NCBI GenBank assembly: GCA_024509875.1
Contig: JAMPIV010006402.1
Coordinates: 62,001-126,000, forward strand
Reading direction: 5' to 3'
Source: Oreohelix idahoensis
Lineage: Eukaryota > Mollusca > Gastropoda > Stylommatophora > Oreohelicidae
DNA length: 64,000 bases
The position numbers and the translations under genes were made by a program. Shown one piece after another: positions 1-13,000 of this stretch (positions are counted from its first letter, which is position 1; every line of letters starts with the position of its first letter). Below the pieces are notes generated by a model, which was given only the letters and a program-made list of their open reading frames with translations, was not told the origin of the DNA and made no database searches.

Positions 1-1374
1 TTATTGTGTTACTTCCCTTGAAAGTTGTGTCGGCTCTTTCGATCAAACTCCGCGGATAAATCCATTTTACTGCGATTTATTCGTTGTTTGGGTAATAATA
101 GATTGTTCTTGCTTCAGAATATCTATGGCCTGAATTTATGTGTATTGTTTGTCTGAGTAGGACGAGTCTGTCTTATATCTGTATATCTTTACATATCTAA
201 GTCGAACTATATGTTCTGTTGTCTCTAGAGAGGTCGAAGGCTATTCGGCGGATGTGTCGCTAGAGTGTGGTGTGATTTGGCTTCGTCCTGATAGGGACTG
301 TGTTTTTCCATGTCGGCCTGTCGCCGGGGAAAAAGTGATCTCAGTATTTGTGGGGAAGGTGATAGTCGTCTAAACCTATCGTGTATGCTTTACCCCAGTG
401 TTTAGTCGTATTGCCAAGGAATGGCAGTTTCATATTTCCTATACCAAGGTAATCAAAGATACTCTTATGAACTCTCGATCGAAGCCACCATTTTCGATAG
501 TTACGATTTGAATGTCTAAGAGAATATATTTGACTCGATGAAAACGACTTCGATTCCTAGCAGCACTATATCCTGTAGATTGCAGTCAATTGTTCATGAT
601 CAAATCTACAGAGCAATGAAATGTTTTATGAATGACTAACTTTAGGACAGATTCATTATCTGTATCCAAACGTGAGTGACAGCTCACGAGTGAAGCCATC
701 TTGGAACCAAAACATATAGTGACTTTCAAGAAGAGAAAAGGGATGCCCGTATTATCGCTTGATCAGTCCAGAGATCACTGCTACACATGAGAACCCATTG
801 CTAGCGGTTCAATATTATTATATGGAAAAATATGTGCTGAACATTATGTTGAAGAATCGTCGCTAGACGAGATTAGGTTTAGAAGCCATCTGAAATATTG
901 TTTATAAGCTGACGTGCTCAGTCAGTGAAGTCAGATGATATATGTATGGGCGATACTGAGTGCTTGGCTACTGACAGTCCATTATACACTTATTCTACAT
1001 GAGTGCCCATGTAACATTGCAAGACCATTTATCCACTGTACTATGATGTATTATGGCAACCTGTGATTTGTCACTATCTGTGCTGTCGAGTGTGTACGTC
1101 CAATTAAACTTTAGAAAAGGTACACAGTCGTTGGTGTCGATGACTTCCAGCCATACATGAGTGTGAGAAAAGAACATTTTTTGTCAACACCACGAACCTT
1201 TATCATCATTCGCACATTATACACTCAATCCATGTCTACACACCACTGCGTAGGTCAAGTTGACATTCCATACACTACAGTGGAGCAAACAACACCATAG
1301 AGATCTTATCAACTGATGATGATGATGATGATGTCTGCTTCCATCCACTTATATCTATCTTTTGGTGGATATCA
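1..1374. other. Unassigned non-coding stretch
   Basis: No convincing open frame, splice pattern, tRNA or repeat match to the rest of the window was found. The only simple sequence is a short GAT run near 1315-1332 that abuts the broken end of the gag remnant to the right. It could be flanking unique sequence or an LTR of an element whose partner lies outside the window. Confidence 0.4.
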
Positions 1375-3110
1375 TTAACGGGAATAAAAATCCAACTTTA
1401 TCAACTTTATCAGAGACCCTCTTCCGTCATGCACCGCTAAGGCAGGAAGAGGAGGTAGAGGATGACCGCAACTCAAGGTAGTTATAGCTGTAGGTTGGAA
1501 CAAAGTTGTGCATTCCGGGCATTGAGATGCTCTCTCGAAATCGAAAGCAGAGCAACCAATAGCATTAGAGACACCATTATTATTATTACCTTGATCATTC
1601 ACAACCTGATGTTCTTGTTGAGTAGAGTTAGCCTTGCGGTACGATCCATTATTTGGAGATCTACCGTTGTATTGCGATCTATCGCGGTTATTATTACTAT
1701 TGAAAGCATTATTATTTGCTCTACTGAAATTATTGTTCTGGTTTGAACTCCAGTTAGCATCGTTGCGATTGCCATTTCCCCTTTGATCAAAATTTCTATT
1801 AGATGGGTTTTGTTGTCTCCGTGAAAGGTTATTATGCGGTTGATAACCTCTATTGTAGTTACCTCTTCCAAAATTTCCATAATTGTTGGAACTAAAATGT
1901 TGAGGACCATTAAATTGCCTCCAGTTCCCTGAAGAAGAATCATTACGTGATGGACCCCTTTGGTTCTGTCCATAGTTACGATTATATCTACCAGCAAAAT
2001 TTCGATCAACACTTTGAGATCTACGTCGTAAATTAGGACCATATGGCATTGCAGAAGCAACGGGTAAACCTTCTTCAACTTTAGAGTTGCTAACCGTTAC
2101 ATTAGGATGTGCCGTCACGTATTGGCGACAGTATTGTTCCATATCTTTCAAATTAGGAGGCTTTCGCTCATGTAGAAAGGAAAGAAAGTATTTACTCACT
2201 GACGACATAATTTTGTACCGGAGCAATAAGTCCTTAAGGGCTTCATATGTGTGTTCAGTTTTTGAAAGTTCGACCCACCGTGAAAACGTAAGGCTAATAT
2301 CAGATATAAATTCTACAAAATTTTCCCTGTCTCTGGTAATAGAGACTTAAAGCGTAGGCGATAACCTTCTTCATCCAGTTGAAATTTTTTTAATAAGGCC
2401 GCCTTGACAACATCATAGTTATACTTGCCAGGACCTTCCAATACACTTATAGAATTTAAAGCTTCACCCTTAAGTATGTTCATAAGTTGTGCAACATATT
2501 GCGTCTTGTCTATCTTATGAGATTCGCAAGAAAGTTCAAATCTATTTAGATAGAATGAAATATCGTCACTGGTAGGGTTGAAAGCAGGTAATTTAATATC
2601 ATGAGGTTTAGTATTTGCCTTATTAGAAGTTGTTTGATTATTTATCTCATTTTGTGTATTACCAGCATTCACTACCTTTATTTTCTCTAGCTTCATAGCT
2701 AAGACTCTCTCGTCGTGTTCCATTTTCTGTTTTTCAGCTTCAATTGCTGTTGATTTTTTCTCTCTTCAGCTTTTAATTTATGTTTTCTTTCTTTAGCCTC
2801 TAATTTCTGTTTTCTTTCTTCAGCCTCTCTTTCTAGTTTTTTTTAATTCAGCATCCATTTTCATTTGCATTTTTTTCTCTTCAGCTTCTAATTTCTTTTG
2901 TTCCATCTCCATTTGTAATTTTCTCTCATCTGCCTGCATCTGCAATCTCCTATCTTCAGCTTCCATTTTTGGTTTTTCAACTTCCATTTTCTGTCTCTTT
3001 TCTTCAGCCTTCTGCGCCTTGGCATATTCCGCAAGTGCGAATTCTTCTAATTTCTCCTCCGTCTTGCCAAGGGCTTTCCCTTGTGCAATGAAATAATCCA
3101 AACTCGACAT
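1375..3110 (-). pseudogene. Broken gag of gypsy-like element C
   Basis: Structural gag polyprotein of an LTR retrotransposon, read on the minus strand in three overlapping frames. It starts at 3110 with the same N-terminal pattern as element B (LDYFIxQGK), followed by a lysine/glutamate-rich coiled coil. The frame is lost at an eight-T run (2837-2844), resumes with a capsid-like block (YVAQLMNILKGEALNS) to about 2345, then shifts again near 2320. The last frame carries an Asn/Arg-rich nucleocapsid tract and a C-x2-C-x13-C-x-H motif (CPEC...CGH) at about 1450-1510. Homology to B stops near 1400, just before the protease DSG, so protease, integrase and RT are missing. It is closely related to B and older than it. 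The Asn-rich tail is compositionally biased and binding is not demonstrated. Confidence 0.8.
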
Positions 3111-4215
3111 TATGCTGGATTATATAAGATAAATATCTTGTGCAATAATTATAATTTCAAAAACTCCCTTTATCCCAACTCTGTGGGTGACAAGTCTTTG
3201 TCCAAGAACTTGTACAATTACTTTACTTATTAATAATATCATCAATCACTTATATACTTATTGTGCATAACAATATTGACAGTGTATAATAACAATGAAT
3301 GAATACACAATAAAGATACAGACAAAATATTAAGGACAAATGAAAACGTTCGCAGGAATCAACAGAACAATAAAGCAGAACTAAAGCAAAATGTTACAAA
3401 GCTTGTAATGACAGCTACGAATATACTAACCAGACAATCGACTACACAGTGTATAAACGAAAAGGTGTAAAGAAATAAACGATAGAAAAGGGGAGGCAGA
3501 CAAATACAAACACATTAATCAAACTTAAGAACAGAGAAAAACTATACGAAAACAACGCAGAACATCTCGTCACAACTAAACAAAAATATCCCGAAAGACC
3601 AACGTAGTGGACAAAGTACGTCAGCAACAAAAATTTGCTAGAAATTTCCACTGCGGGAAATTCGGAATAGTCTCTAAAGAACGCTGTCGTAGGCCCTTGG
3701 TAAAGTGGGATATCCTACGACAGTCTCCGCCCAACCAAACCCGCAGAAATGAAACATGTATGACATAAAAAACAAGGCATATGAATAGAGTGTGCTGAGA
3801 GGAAGGCTTAATCACAACACATATAGAGGCACAGTTTACACAACATACAGCCACTTATCTGCTATTGGAAAAAATCCTGGCCTCCGGGATAGCAGCAATG
3901 ATGTACAATAATACACAATCCAAGGACCAGAGGATCCACCGCTGAAGGTTATAGAACTGTATATTGCAGGATCCAAGTCTGTTTTACTGCTCAGCTTTCC
4001 GACATGTTGAACTTGCTCGTTGGGAACGTGAACTGGCAACACTGCCGCATGATTGATGTAACTGTGCACACAAATTAGCCATGATCACTCTGTAAATTCT
4101 GTTGAATTCCTTAAACACTCGGCAGGAAAAAAGGGCTGACTTCCACTGTAGTAAGGTGTTGAAGAAACTTCCGAGCACCACCGGGTACTACTAGCTGATA
4201 ATGACCACAGTTTTT
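3111..4215 (-). other. Element C leader (5' untranslated region)
   Basis: AT-rich non-coding sequence upstream, in minus-strand sense, of gag C. It aligns by eye with the leader of element B (15079-16400): both contain a 'gggwgacaagtct' block, a 'cgcaggaatcaa'-like block, 'cacagtgtataaac' and 'ggtgtaaagaa', and a 'gatccaccg' block near 3930 versus 16055. C carries one copy of the leader repeat where B has three. The 5' LTR that should follow was not recognised. Confidence 0.55.
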
Positions 4216-4329
4216 TGCACTATATTGATGATAGCCCCATCAAGCTGGCTAACCACTGTTGCATGCCGGTGTTATGGTTGTTGGTAACTGTTGCAAGTAG
4301 TAGTTGTTATGTGGTGGTGTGTAGTGACA

Positions 4330-5440
4330 AGTCAATGTCAGTATGGTCGGGCTTACTGATGGCCGACTATTATAAATATATATATATTTGCGAATGCGTG
4401 TAGTCCTAGAGTACCACAGTTTACACACACCAAAACGCATATATCCAAGTCAGGAAATGCAGAAAACAACTGGGACAGTTCCAACTGTTTATTACACTAC
4501 AGCACGAACATCACGTTGACATCAAACAAACATACTGTCATTAGGACAAGGTTCAAGTACATCCCCCTCATGTAGATAACATAAGTTCACTGCATCTAGT
4601 ACAACAGAGACTGGCAAAATTAGCCACATATGTGCCGGGCTTCAAATATCTACTGTTCTCTGCGTGTCCTGTGACAAAACCATGTCAGGTAAATCTTTGG
4701 GCAATATAGCCGCATAAATGCCGGGCTTCAAATATCTACTGTTCTCTGCGTGTCCTCTGACAAAACCATGTCAGGTAAATCTTTGGGCAACATAGTCGCA
4801 TAAATGCCGGGCTTCAAATATCTACTGTTCTCTGCGTGTCCTCTGACAAAACCATGTCAGGTAAATCTTTGGGCAATATAGCCGCATAAATGCCGGGCTT
4901 CAAATATCTACTGTTCTCTGAGTGTCCTCTGACAAAACCATGTCAGGTAAATCTTTGGGCAAAATAGCAATGTCAATATTCTCATAAACTCTCCTCTGCA
5001 CCAGGAGAAAGTCACCTCAATGACCGCTAACCATCTTGGGCTTGTAGCATCATAATAATATAAAGTTCTTGGCTACAAAAAATAGTTCAAAAGGTATTTC
5101 TACCTTCACTGCCGTCCAAGAATCATACACAAAACATTCGCCATCCTTGGCTCTCAGAAATATATCAGAATTACAACAGGGGAAAAATCTCAAACATTTT
5201 ATCACACACATGACTGTTTCCCCGTTTACACAATCAGAGAAGGATCGCTGAACACCTTCTTAGCTCAAAAATCCCGGGCAGACTGTGTCGAGATACAGTC
5301 TTCCGGTCCCGCCAAATCATCACGCATGCGCAAATAATCGCGTGACGTGAGTTTAGCTCACACGAGCTGTTCGTAAACTGTTCTAGAAAATCTTAAATAG
5401 ACGAATGGCAAGACAAGGGAGGTAACAACTAAATCTGACT
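4330..5440. repeat. LTR-like dispersed repeat, copy 1
   Basis: The stretch around 4340-4545 is similar to 45528-45750: both have 'ggtcggg/gtcgggtttactg..ggccgac', 'gtcaggaaatg', 'aactgtttatt' and 'acgttgacatcaaac/agaaac' blocks in the same order. This marks an interspersed repeat, possibly a solo LTR of a gypsy-like element, because it lies between the C leader and the A integrase. Ends are not defined. No coding potential seen. Confidence 0.45.
4634..4975. repeat. Tandem array, 4 x 86 bp
   Basis: Four head-to-tail units start at 4634, 4720, 4806 and 4892, an exact 86-bp period. Each begins 'gccgggcttcaaatatct' and contains 'aaaccatgtcaggtaaatct'. Units differ by only a few substitutions, so amplification is recent relative to the surrounding decayed repeat. 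Confidence 0.9.
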
Positions 5441-5516
5441 TGTACCAAAAAGTATACAGCCAGTAAATTCCCTTTGACCATAGTTTCAAAAAAGTTTACA
5501 TCCTTAGCTTACAACA

Positions 5517-6465
5517 AACAGACCTTAACACTAAGGAACTTAAAGAAGCGCAACAAAAGGACCCTACGTTGCCACCCTGCTTTAGGAACCTGCCCATGGC
5601 TAAGGAACCCAGACAGCACGGGGACATTTTTTCTAAGGATGGCGTACTTTATCGCAGAACGGGCAAGCCTGACCAAGGTTACAATCAGCTCCTAGTACCG
5701 AAACAGTACAGAAGCCAAATCCTAGAAATGTGGCACTCTCTTCCCTTCAGCGGACATATGGGACAGAACGCCACAAACCAACGGACAACCACTCATTATT
5801 GGTGGCCAGGAGTAAATACTGATATTATCAGGTATGTCAAATCCTGTTCAGTGCCAACGTGTACCACCCAAGCAACGGACACCTCCAGTCCACATGGGTG
5901 AAATGCCAATAATGGGAACACCATTTGAACGGGTAGTGATCGACATTTTAGAAAGGACTAAAAGAAGGAACAGGTTTATCCTGACCTTAGTCGACACTTG
6001 CACTTTATGGGCAGAAGCTATCCCGCTTACATGCGCGGATGCCAAGCATGTCGCAGAAGCCCTTGTGCATAGTTTTATTCGGTTGGGATTCCCTCAGCAA
6101 GTGCTGACGGATAACGGATCTCCATACCGAAACCTGTTGATGGATGAGATCGTGAAGATCTTGAGGGACCAGCACATCTACACTAAGCCTTACACTCTGG
6201 CCAGAGGTGGGTTAGTAGAACGTGTTAACAGAAACCTCAACATAATGCTAAGTAAACTGGCACAAGTGAAACCTTACGATTGAGATCTTTCTATCCCTGC
6301 AGCTCTATTTGGCTACAGAGAAACCCCATATACGTCCACGAAATTTCCGCCAGCAACGCTTTTATTCGGCAGACCCATTAAGGGCCCGCTTGGAGTCTTA
6401 CTCAGGTCGCTGACAGACCAGAAGGCTGATGAGTGTAAAGATATCTCTCTTACTACAGTCTCTTG
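5517..6465 (+). pseudogene. Element A integrase, N-terminal and core part
   Basis: Integrase of a Ty3/gypsy-like element closely related to element E. Visible in order: the linker before integrase, the HHCC zinc-binding start (SGHMGQNATNQRTTTHYWWPG, residues near 5745-5810), a frameshift near 5855 that garbles the CxxC pair, then the catalytic core with first Asp (VIDIL, about 5940), second Asp (LTDNGS, about 6105) and Glu (LVERVN, about 6215). A stop follows KPYD at 6281, after which the frame continues (FGYRETP..LLFGRPIKGPL) to about 6465. There the match to E breaks off in mid-domain and resumes at 17789. A few residues are missing after the first Asp compared with E. Non-functional. Confidence 0.85.
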
Positions 6466-6477
6466 TAATGGATATAG

Positions 6478-6625
6478 TGGCCACCGCTGTAAAGACGTTA
6501 TACGGCCACCAGTGTAAAGAAGTTATTTCTTACTACAACTGTAGTACACCACTGTAAAGTTCTGTTGTTTGCGACTCCACTGTAAAGAATCGAGTGTGGT
6601 GTATAGAACCTCACTGTAAAGTATG
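6478..6625 (+). repeat. Short repeated CACTGTAAAG motif cluster
   Basis: Five spaced copies of a CAC(C)RSTGTAAAG-like motif occur at about 6482, 6507, 6544, 6573 and 6611, at the outer end of the diverged LTR. The equivalent end of the B LTRs has only one (CACCACTGTAGAG). It may be multiplied LTR-terminal sequence; no function is shown. Confidence 0.6.
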
Positions 6626-8119
6626 ATGGCTGGTAGTACTGTTGTATTCAAAGAGGTGCTGTCGCCGTGAAGACAGACACAGGTCAACTCGACCTACACA
6701 GGGTAGTGTAAACATTGAAGTGAGAGTACATTGTACGCGAATGGTAGAATGGTTCTGAAGAGTTGACAACTTGGTAACAATATATTCATACTCTCACATG
6801 TAACAGTCAAGGATTACTGGGACCACTGTGTCCTTTTTATAATATTTAATGAGACGCACACTGGAACAGTACGTGTATGGTTACAGGAACACATGACGAC
6901 ATAAACAGCATGGTGTTGATCAATGGTGTATCATCTTAAGTTAGCATACATGCTGGATAACCACATACTGGAACATTTGTAGACAAGCATTCAGAGTTCT
7001 ATAGTTAATCCACATCTATATATATATATATATATATATCAGGTTGTACTGACAGATCACGTCAGTTTATACATAATGTTCATAGTGACTCTTGTACAGA
7101 ATCTCTCTTAGCATGAGTGTAGCTTGTACTCTAGCGTAGATTCTTTCAAATAGCATTCAGCACATATCTTCGGAGTAAATGCTAAATCTCCCATAATAGA
7201 TCTTTCTTTCATAACTGTGATCTCTGGATCATTATCGGGTAGTAAGGGACAACCCTGTTCTCTGGTGAATGATTGACAATAATTCGGATTCCAAGATGGC
7301 TTCCTTGGTCCTTAACATCGCTCACACAACGGTGAGATGACAAAACTTCTAGAAAGATTCACTTCATAAGGATATCAAAGTTTCCACCAATATCAGCATT
7401 ATCTGTCCTCATAATTGCTGTGTAGAAACATTCTTAGTGCTGCTAAACGATATGTCGTTCTGACATCTGAACATAAGTAGATTCATGTAGGCCTAAACAT
7501 AACCCATCGTAAGCCTAGGAACGAAGTCAGTAAAAGTACGTTTACCTTGGCCAAGAATCAATAGCAAGCACAAAAACACTTTTCTGGCGTAATAGAAACA
7601 ATACTGGGGAACACATAGACTAAAACAGTCCTAGAAGACACAATCTTCTTCCCCATGATAACTTGAGATCACAAAACTTTGGACCGCTCGACATTGGCGT
7701 CCCGCCAGACTCCATAACCGAAGAACACACTCTCTTATCTTCATCCGCTCAGAGTGTAAGAACAAATAATCCAGCCCAGACACACAAAGATAACATGATA
7801 TAAGACGGAATCGTCTCAAACAGACAAACAGTAAACCTAGATTCGGACTTTCAATATTCCTGCAAAACCTTAAGCGAGAACAATCTGTTTCCAGCTATAA
7901 TAGAAAATCTAGATTCCTCCGCTTGTTCAATCCACGGAAACAAAACAGGAACCGATCACTCAAAGAATAAAATACACATTTACTATTCTGAGTTATTCCC
8001 CTTTCTTAAAAGTTGTAAGTTCATAAATAAATATCCTTTTATCAAACAGATAGTTACATTTTCATTTGTAATCGTATCAACTGTAATCTGTGCGACATAT
8101 AAAAAATATGTACGCAACA
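6488..8119 (-). repeat. Diverged LTR related to element B
   Basis: About 1.6 kb beginning TGTAAAGACG and ending ACGCAACA, matching in outline the LTR of B (TGTAGAGTC to ATGCAACA). Shared blocks include 'gtgtaaacat', 'gtcaaggattrcttg/gg', 'gacatraa', and the last about 60 bases before the CA end. It contains a short TA run (7017-7038). Its internal partner is absent, so it is a solo or orphan LTR of a sister family. It lies inside the split integrase of element A. A 61-bp spacer separates it from B. Confidence 0.65.
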
Positions 8120-8180
8120 ATGAGACAGTTGTCTCAGCAAGTAAATATGTGTCGGATTTAAAGGCCATACTGGCCACCAC

Positions 8181-9571
8181 TGTAGAGTCTTGGTTCCTTG
8201 GTAAGGTGTACTGTGAAGTGCTTTTTCTGATGTAATGGGTGAGTGTAAACATCAATGGTAATAGACGCGAATGGATGACAGTTCGACAGGTTTACAGGAC
8301 ACTCACTCCATTCACAGGTATAAGTCAAGGATTGCTTGAACCACAGTTGACGTTTCACTGACTTTAATAAGGACGTACATACTTGGACAGCACGGATACA
8401 GTCATGGGTACATGTTGACATAAATTCATTGGTTATTTGAATCGTGGATGATACATTCATGTAGTAGTGAAATATCATTCAACCTAAGGTAGCATTCACT
8501 GTTCTGGTAACTAATCGCCGTATCCTCCACTGACTGAACGCGTCAATGAGGATCGGTAAACATACAAAAGTCATTGGCCGAACCTTCATTTCATAGCTAA
8601 GTTCTTAAGCTGAAATATGTCCAATGTTTGTATAATAAACATAAACCACGATAGTGGGTTTTCACCTCATAACAAGATCTCGATACCACTGCCCGATAGT
8701 AGGATACATAATCTGTTCTCTTGACAGTGATCAAAAATATGATGACAGGACTATAACATGGCCGCCTTCCTGAGTTGTCGCTCACTCACTCGCAGGAGGG
8801 TAGATATAAGCCAAAGTTAATTTAGAATGTGCATATAAATAATTTCATAAAGTTTTTCCATACAGCGCTACAGTAATCACGTTACTTCATGTAGACATAA
8901 CTGCTGTAGGAAAGCCTGTCATCTTCGTCGATACAAAACACGACCCTAGCGATACGAAGCACAATGTTCCATCTAGGTCTAACCGACTCGAGATCATCAA
9001 AAATAGGGTCTGGCATACCTGGAGTCCGAATCACACATATGAGGAGGATCTCTGACAAATAGACTCTTGCAGAGACATAAACTTCTCCTGGAAAAAAACA
9101 TCTACGAATCACTGTTAAACCTTAAACAGTGCCAGCCCTGGAAAAATACACTCAGCCATTCTTGGCGACATTATCGGAACTCTTCACAACCCAGTAGGAC
9201 TACGAAAACCTGCGCTAGATTCCGGCAGAAAGAATATAGTCCGACCTGAACATACAAAGGTATACAATATACGACTGAATCTTCTTTCACTAGACAAGTA
9301 GTACACATGAATTCAGGCCATAAACATTCTAAGAACGATCAATCTATTTTCTGGCTATGACAAATGATGAATGCCAAAATATAAGTATTCTTCCGCCCGA
9401 TCAATATCAGGGAGATTATCCATATAATCAAACGTATGAATCAAACATGGATTATCTGGCTTTACAAAAGAAAGCATTTTCGTACCCAATTAAATACAAC
9501 AATATATTTTCCATATTAAATAGACATATCGTACATTTGTTATCTGTGCATTCAAAAATATGTATGCAACA
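8181..9571 (-). repeat. 3' LTR of element B
   Basis: 1391 bp, nearly identical to 16403-17788 with scattered substitutions and short indels (for example an A-run and 'cgaatc' versus 'taaatc' near 9100). On the minus strand it reads TGTTGCATAC ... CTCTACA. Open frames inside it are unrelated to known proteins. Confidence 0.92.
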
Positions 9572-10040
9572 GATTACCACACCCCCCGGGAAATAAAATG
9601 GTTCATTTTTTTTAAAAATACATCCAGGAGCAACATACAATAGGCTCACAACGCACGAATAACAATGCGCAGATGATAAGCATTCCAAACAAATGTAACG
9701 CCTAATGTAAGGAAAAGTCGTCATATAGCACGACCAATGAGAATCTATCTCAGGATTCAGAGAAAATTTTTCTCTGAGTATAAATATCTCCAGAGAGGTG
9801 TCACCAACGCATAACACAATACTGGCAATGCCACAATTTGTACAATAGTTCATCTTAGGTATCTTAACATTATGATCACCAAATGAGAAAAAAAATATCA
9901 AAAACCTGCGGTGAATATACATCCATGCACCGCTAAGTAGTGATACAGACAATGTATGATATATTACATATAAGTACATACTTTAACATAGGAAAAACTG
10001 TAGTAAAGTCAGACATGTTAGAAATCTCAAGATCTGACAG
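9572..10040 (-). other. Element B 3' untranslated region with polypurine tract
   Basis: About 470 bases between the RNase H stop and the 3' LTR. Close to the LTR the + strand is pyrimidine-rich (9576-9590, 'accacaccccccggg'), i.e. a purine tract on the coding strand five bases from the LTR and a plausible plus-strand primer. A 175-codon frame across this region and the LTR has no recognisable domain. Confidence 0.5.
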
Positions 10041-13000
10041 TTAAGTGGAATCATGTGGGCATCTCGATAAGATATCCGCCATCACATTTTCTGAACCACG
10101 GATAGCTCGCACCGAAAAATGAAAAGGCTGAAGAGCAATCGCGTATCGCGTTGATCTCGCGCTCTTCAGATTTTTAGTCTGAATAGCTGTAAGAGCTTTC
10201 TGGTCAGTCTCCACAATAAAATGCGCGCCAAGAAGAAATCTTTGAAGTTTAAGGATTGACCAAACCATAGCCAATAATTCACGGTCTAGGACCGAGTAAT
10301 TTCTCTCTGCGGCATTAAGTTTTCGAGAAATATACATCACTGGATGCAGAGTTCCAGAGTACTCTTGCATTAGTGCCGCTCCAATCCCAGTGGATGAAGC
10401 GTCACTACGAAGAATAAATGTCTTATCTTTAGTAGGTAACACCAAGATAGGTGAAGTAGAAAACATCGTTTTAACCTTATCCAAAGAGGATTGACATTCT
10501 TGAGTCCAATTGACTATATTAGGAGACCCTTTCTTTAACAAAGAAGAAAGAGGTGACATAATTGAGGACAGATTCGGAATGAATCGTCCATAAAATTGTA
10601 TGAGACCTAAGAGACTTCGCACTTGCTTTTTTAGTCTTAGGCATAGAAATGTTAAGTATCTTACTTGTATTATGGTCTTCTGTTTTTAGAAAACCATGAC
10701 CAACCCGGTGACCTAAGAAAGATATTTCGCTAAAACCAATAAATGCTTTAGATGGTTTCGCTGTCAGGTTATGCTCGCGTAAGATAGACAATAGTTCATT
10801 TATCCCATTATAGTGATCATTCCAAGTATCACTGAAAAGACAGATGTCATCAAGATATGCAATGACATCTGAGCGATGAGATAGGATTCGACGCATCATG
10901 CGTACGAATGTCGCTGGGGCATTCATAAGGCCGAAAGGCATGAAATTCCATTGGAATAGACCCCTTGGCGTCGAAAAAGCAGTAAATGGTTTGGCGTGTT
11001 CGGATAGTGGAACTTGCCAATATCCCTTAGACAAATCGAGTTTAGTAAAGAAATGAGAATTCGATAGTCTAGTAAGTAGCTCTTCAAGTAAAGGCATAGG
11101 TTCAGCATCAAATTTCGTCACTTGGTTCAATTTGCGATAATCAACGCAAAGACGTATGTTGTTGTCTTTTTTTCGCACGATAACCATCGGTGAAGAATAT
11201 GCTGATGTGGATGGTTCAATTATTTCCAACTCTATCATTTCATCCAACTCTTTTTCTACCTGTGCTTGAAAATGTATCGGGATAGGATACGGTCTGACTC
11301 TTATAGGATTATGGTCAGTAAGAATAATGTCGTGTTCAATGACATTAGTTCGACCAGGAATGTCAGTAAGGACATCCTGAAATTGTTGTAACATAGCAGA
11401 AACTTGTTTCTGTTCTCCTGGAGATAATTCAGGAGAAATCGCAACATCTTTCCATGACTCATTAGAATGAAGCGGAATCATTGGAAAAGGGAGATTCACA
11501 TCTGAGAAACTCGTTTCCTCATCCTGTATTACTGACAGTGATGAGTAATGTCCATGTGGGACTGGTGAATCGTCCGTTGCCTGGAAAACAGGTTGTAAAT
11601 AATCCGGACGTTCGTGGAATTCCGTGAGCATGTTGATGTGGAAGGTTTTATGCTTCCCATCAGTATCGACAATATAGTCGACATCGGAAACTTTTGATAT
11701 TACATCGTACGGACCTTTCCAAGAAATAAGGAGTCTGTTTTCTCTACAAGGTAGCAGGACCAATACTTTGTCACCTGGACAGAGTTGTCGCAAGCGTCTG
11801 GTCTTATTGGCAAATTGCCTTGCCTTCTGTTTCGCAAATTCAGAAGAAGCAGTTGCCAATTTGCATGCTTCAATAATCTTGTGTCTAAGTGCAATGACAT
11901 ATTCATAAGAGGATTTTGTGTCATCGACAATATTATCAGCAGTTATGAGATCATGAAGTAGAGACATAGGACCTCGCGGTTTCGCGCCAAAGACAAGTTC
12001 AAAGGGAGAAAATCCTGTATGTTCATTGGCGACCTCTCTGTATGCAAAGAGAGCCGCGGGTAAAACCCTGTCCCAATCCTGAGGATGATCCTCAGTTATC
12101 TTACCTAATAGGTTTTTCAGAGTTCTATTAAGACGCTCTACCATGCCATTGGACATAGGATGATAAATACTACTCAGAGATCTTTCTATCTTAAGAGTTG
12201 ACATCACTTGAGACATGGTATCCGATACGAGTTGGGTACCATGGTCTGACAATATTTCTCCTGGAAATCCCAGACGAGAGAATATAAGCCAAAGAGCATC
12301 TGCAATATCAGCAGTAGTTATGCTCTTCAGAGGGATAGCCTCTGGCCAACGTGTGCACATATCAACACACGTCAAGATATATTGGTGTCCTCTAGCAGAC
12401 TTTGTCTTAAATGGACCAATGATGTCTATCGCCATTTTTTGAAATGGTCGAATTGGAATATCTGCAGCCTGAATAGGTGCAGCATGGCGTGGACCTTTGG
12501 ATTTAACTTCCTGACATACCCTACAGGATCGACAATAGATCTGTATGTCCTTGTTCACAAACGGCCAAAAGAAAGACGCAAGAACTCTAGATTTAGTACG
12601 GGAAAAACCCATATGCCCAGCACACTGAGAATCATGAGCGTGCTGTAAGATTTTAACTCTCATATTTTTAGGCACAAGAATTTGAGAATGGATGGACTTA
12701 GCGGAGTCTTGTACCATACGTACAAGTACCCCATTCTTCATCGTAATCCAAGATTTACGATTCGTGTCCTTATTCGGATCACCTTCTTTTGCTAGAGTAA
12801 AGAATTTCTTTAGAGTAGGATCATCTTCCTGCTGTTTTATAAAGGAATCATGCGAAATCTCCAAGGGATCACCTTGGTTCTGGTCATCATTATCTCCAGA
12901 AGGCGAAGATTGCGGCATGTTTAGAGCTTGAGCTCTAGTGACTACAGCATTTGCAGTATGCATATTATCACTTTCCCACTCGGCAATTTGTTGCGGAGTG

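Noticed and set aside
1462..2078. Plus-strand and alternative-frame Ile-rich frames over gag C and gag B
   Set aside because: Shadows of the Asn/Arg-rich gag coding sequence.
4634..4975. 86-bp direct repeats considered as a CRISPR array
   Set aside because: Head-to-tail without spacers, eukaryotic context, no cas genes. The 43-bp and 40-bp arrays were rejected for the same reason.
8158..8478. Minus-strand frames repeated at 16335-16700 as a duplicated gene
   Set aside because: Both copies lie in the LTRs of element B; duplication is due to the LTR pair and no protein motif is present.
9452..9979. 175-codon minus-strand frame after pol of element B, considered as an envelope-like gene
   Set aside because: It straddles the untranslated end and the LTR, lacks a signal peptide, furin-like site or clear membrane anchor, and has no counterpart in C or E.
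10620..10640. Programmed frameshift between RT and RNase H of element B
   Set aside because: The shift is +1 in an A6 run inside a conserved domain junction, where no retroelement is known to frameshift; a one-base insertion or sequencing error is simpler.
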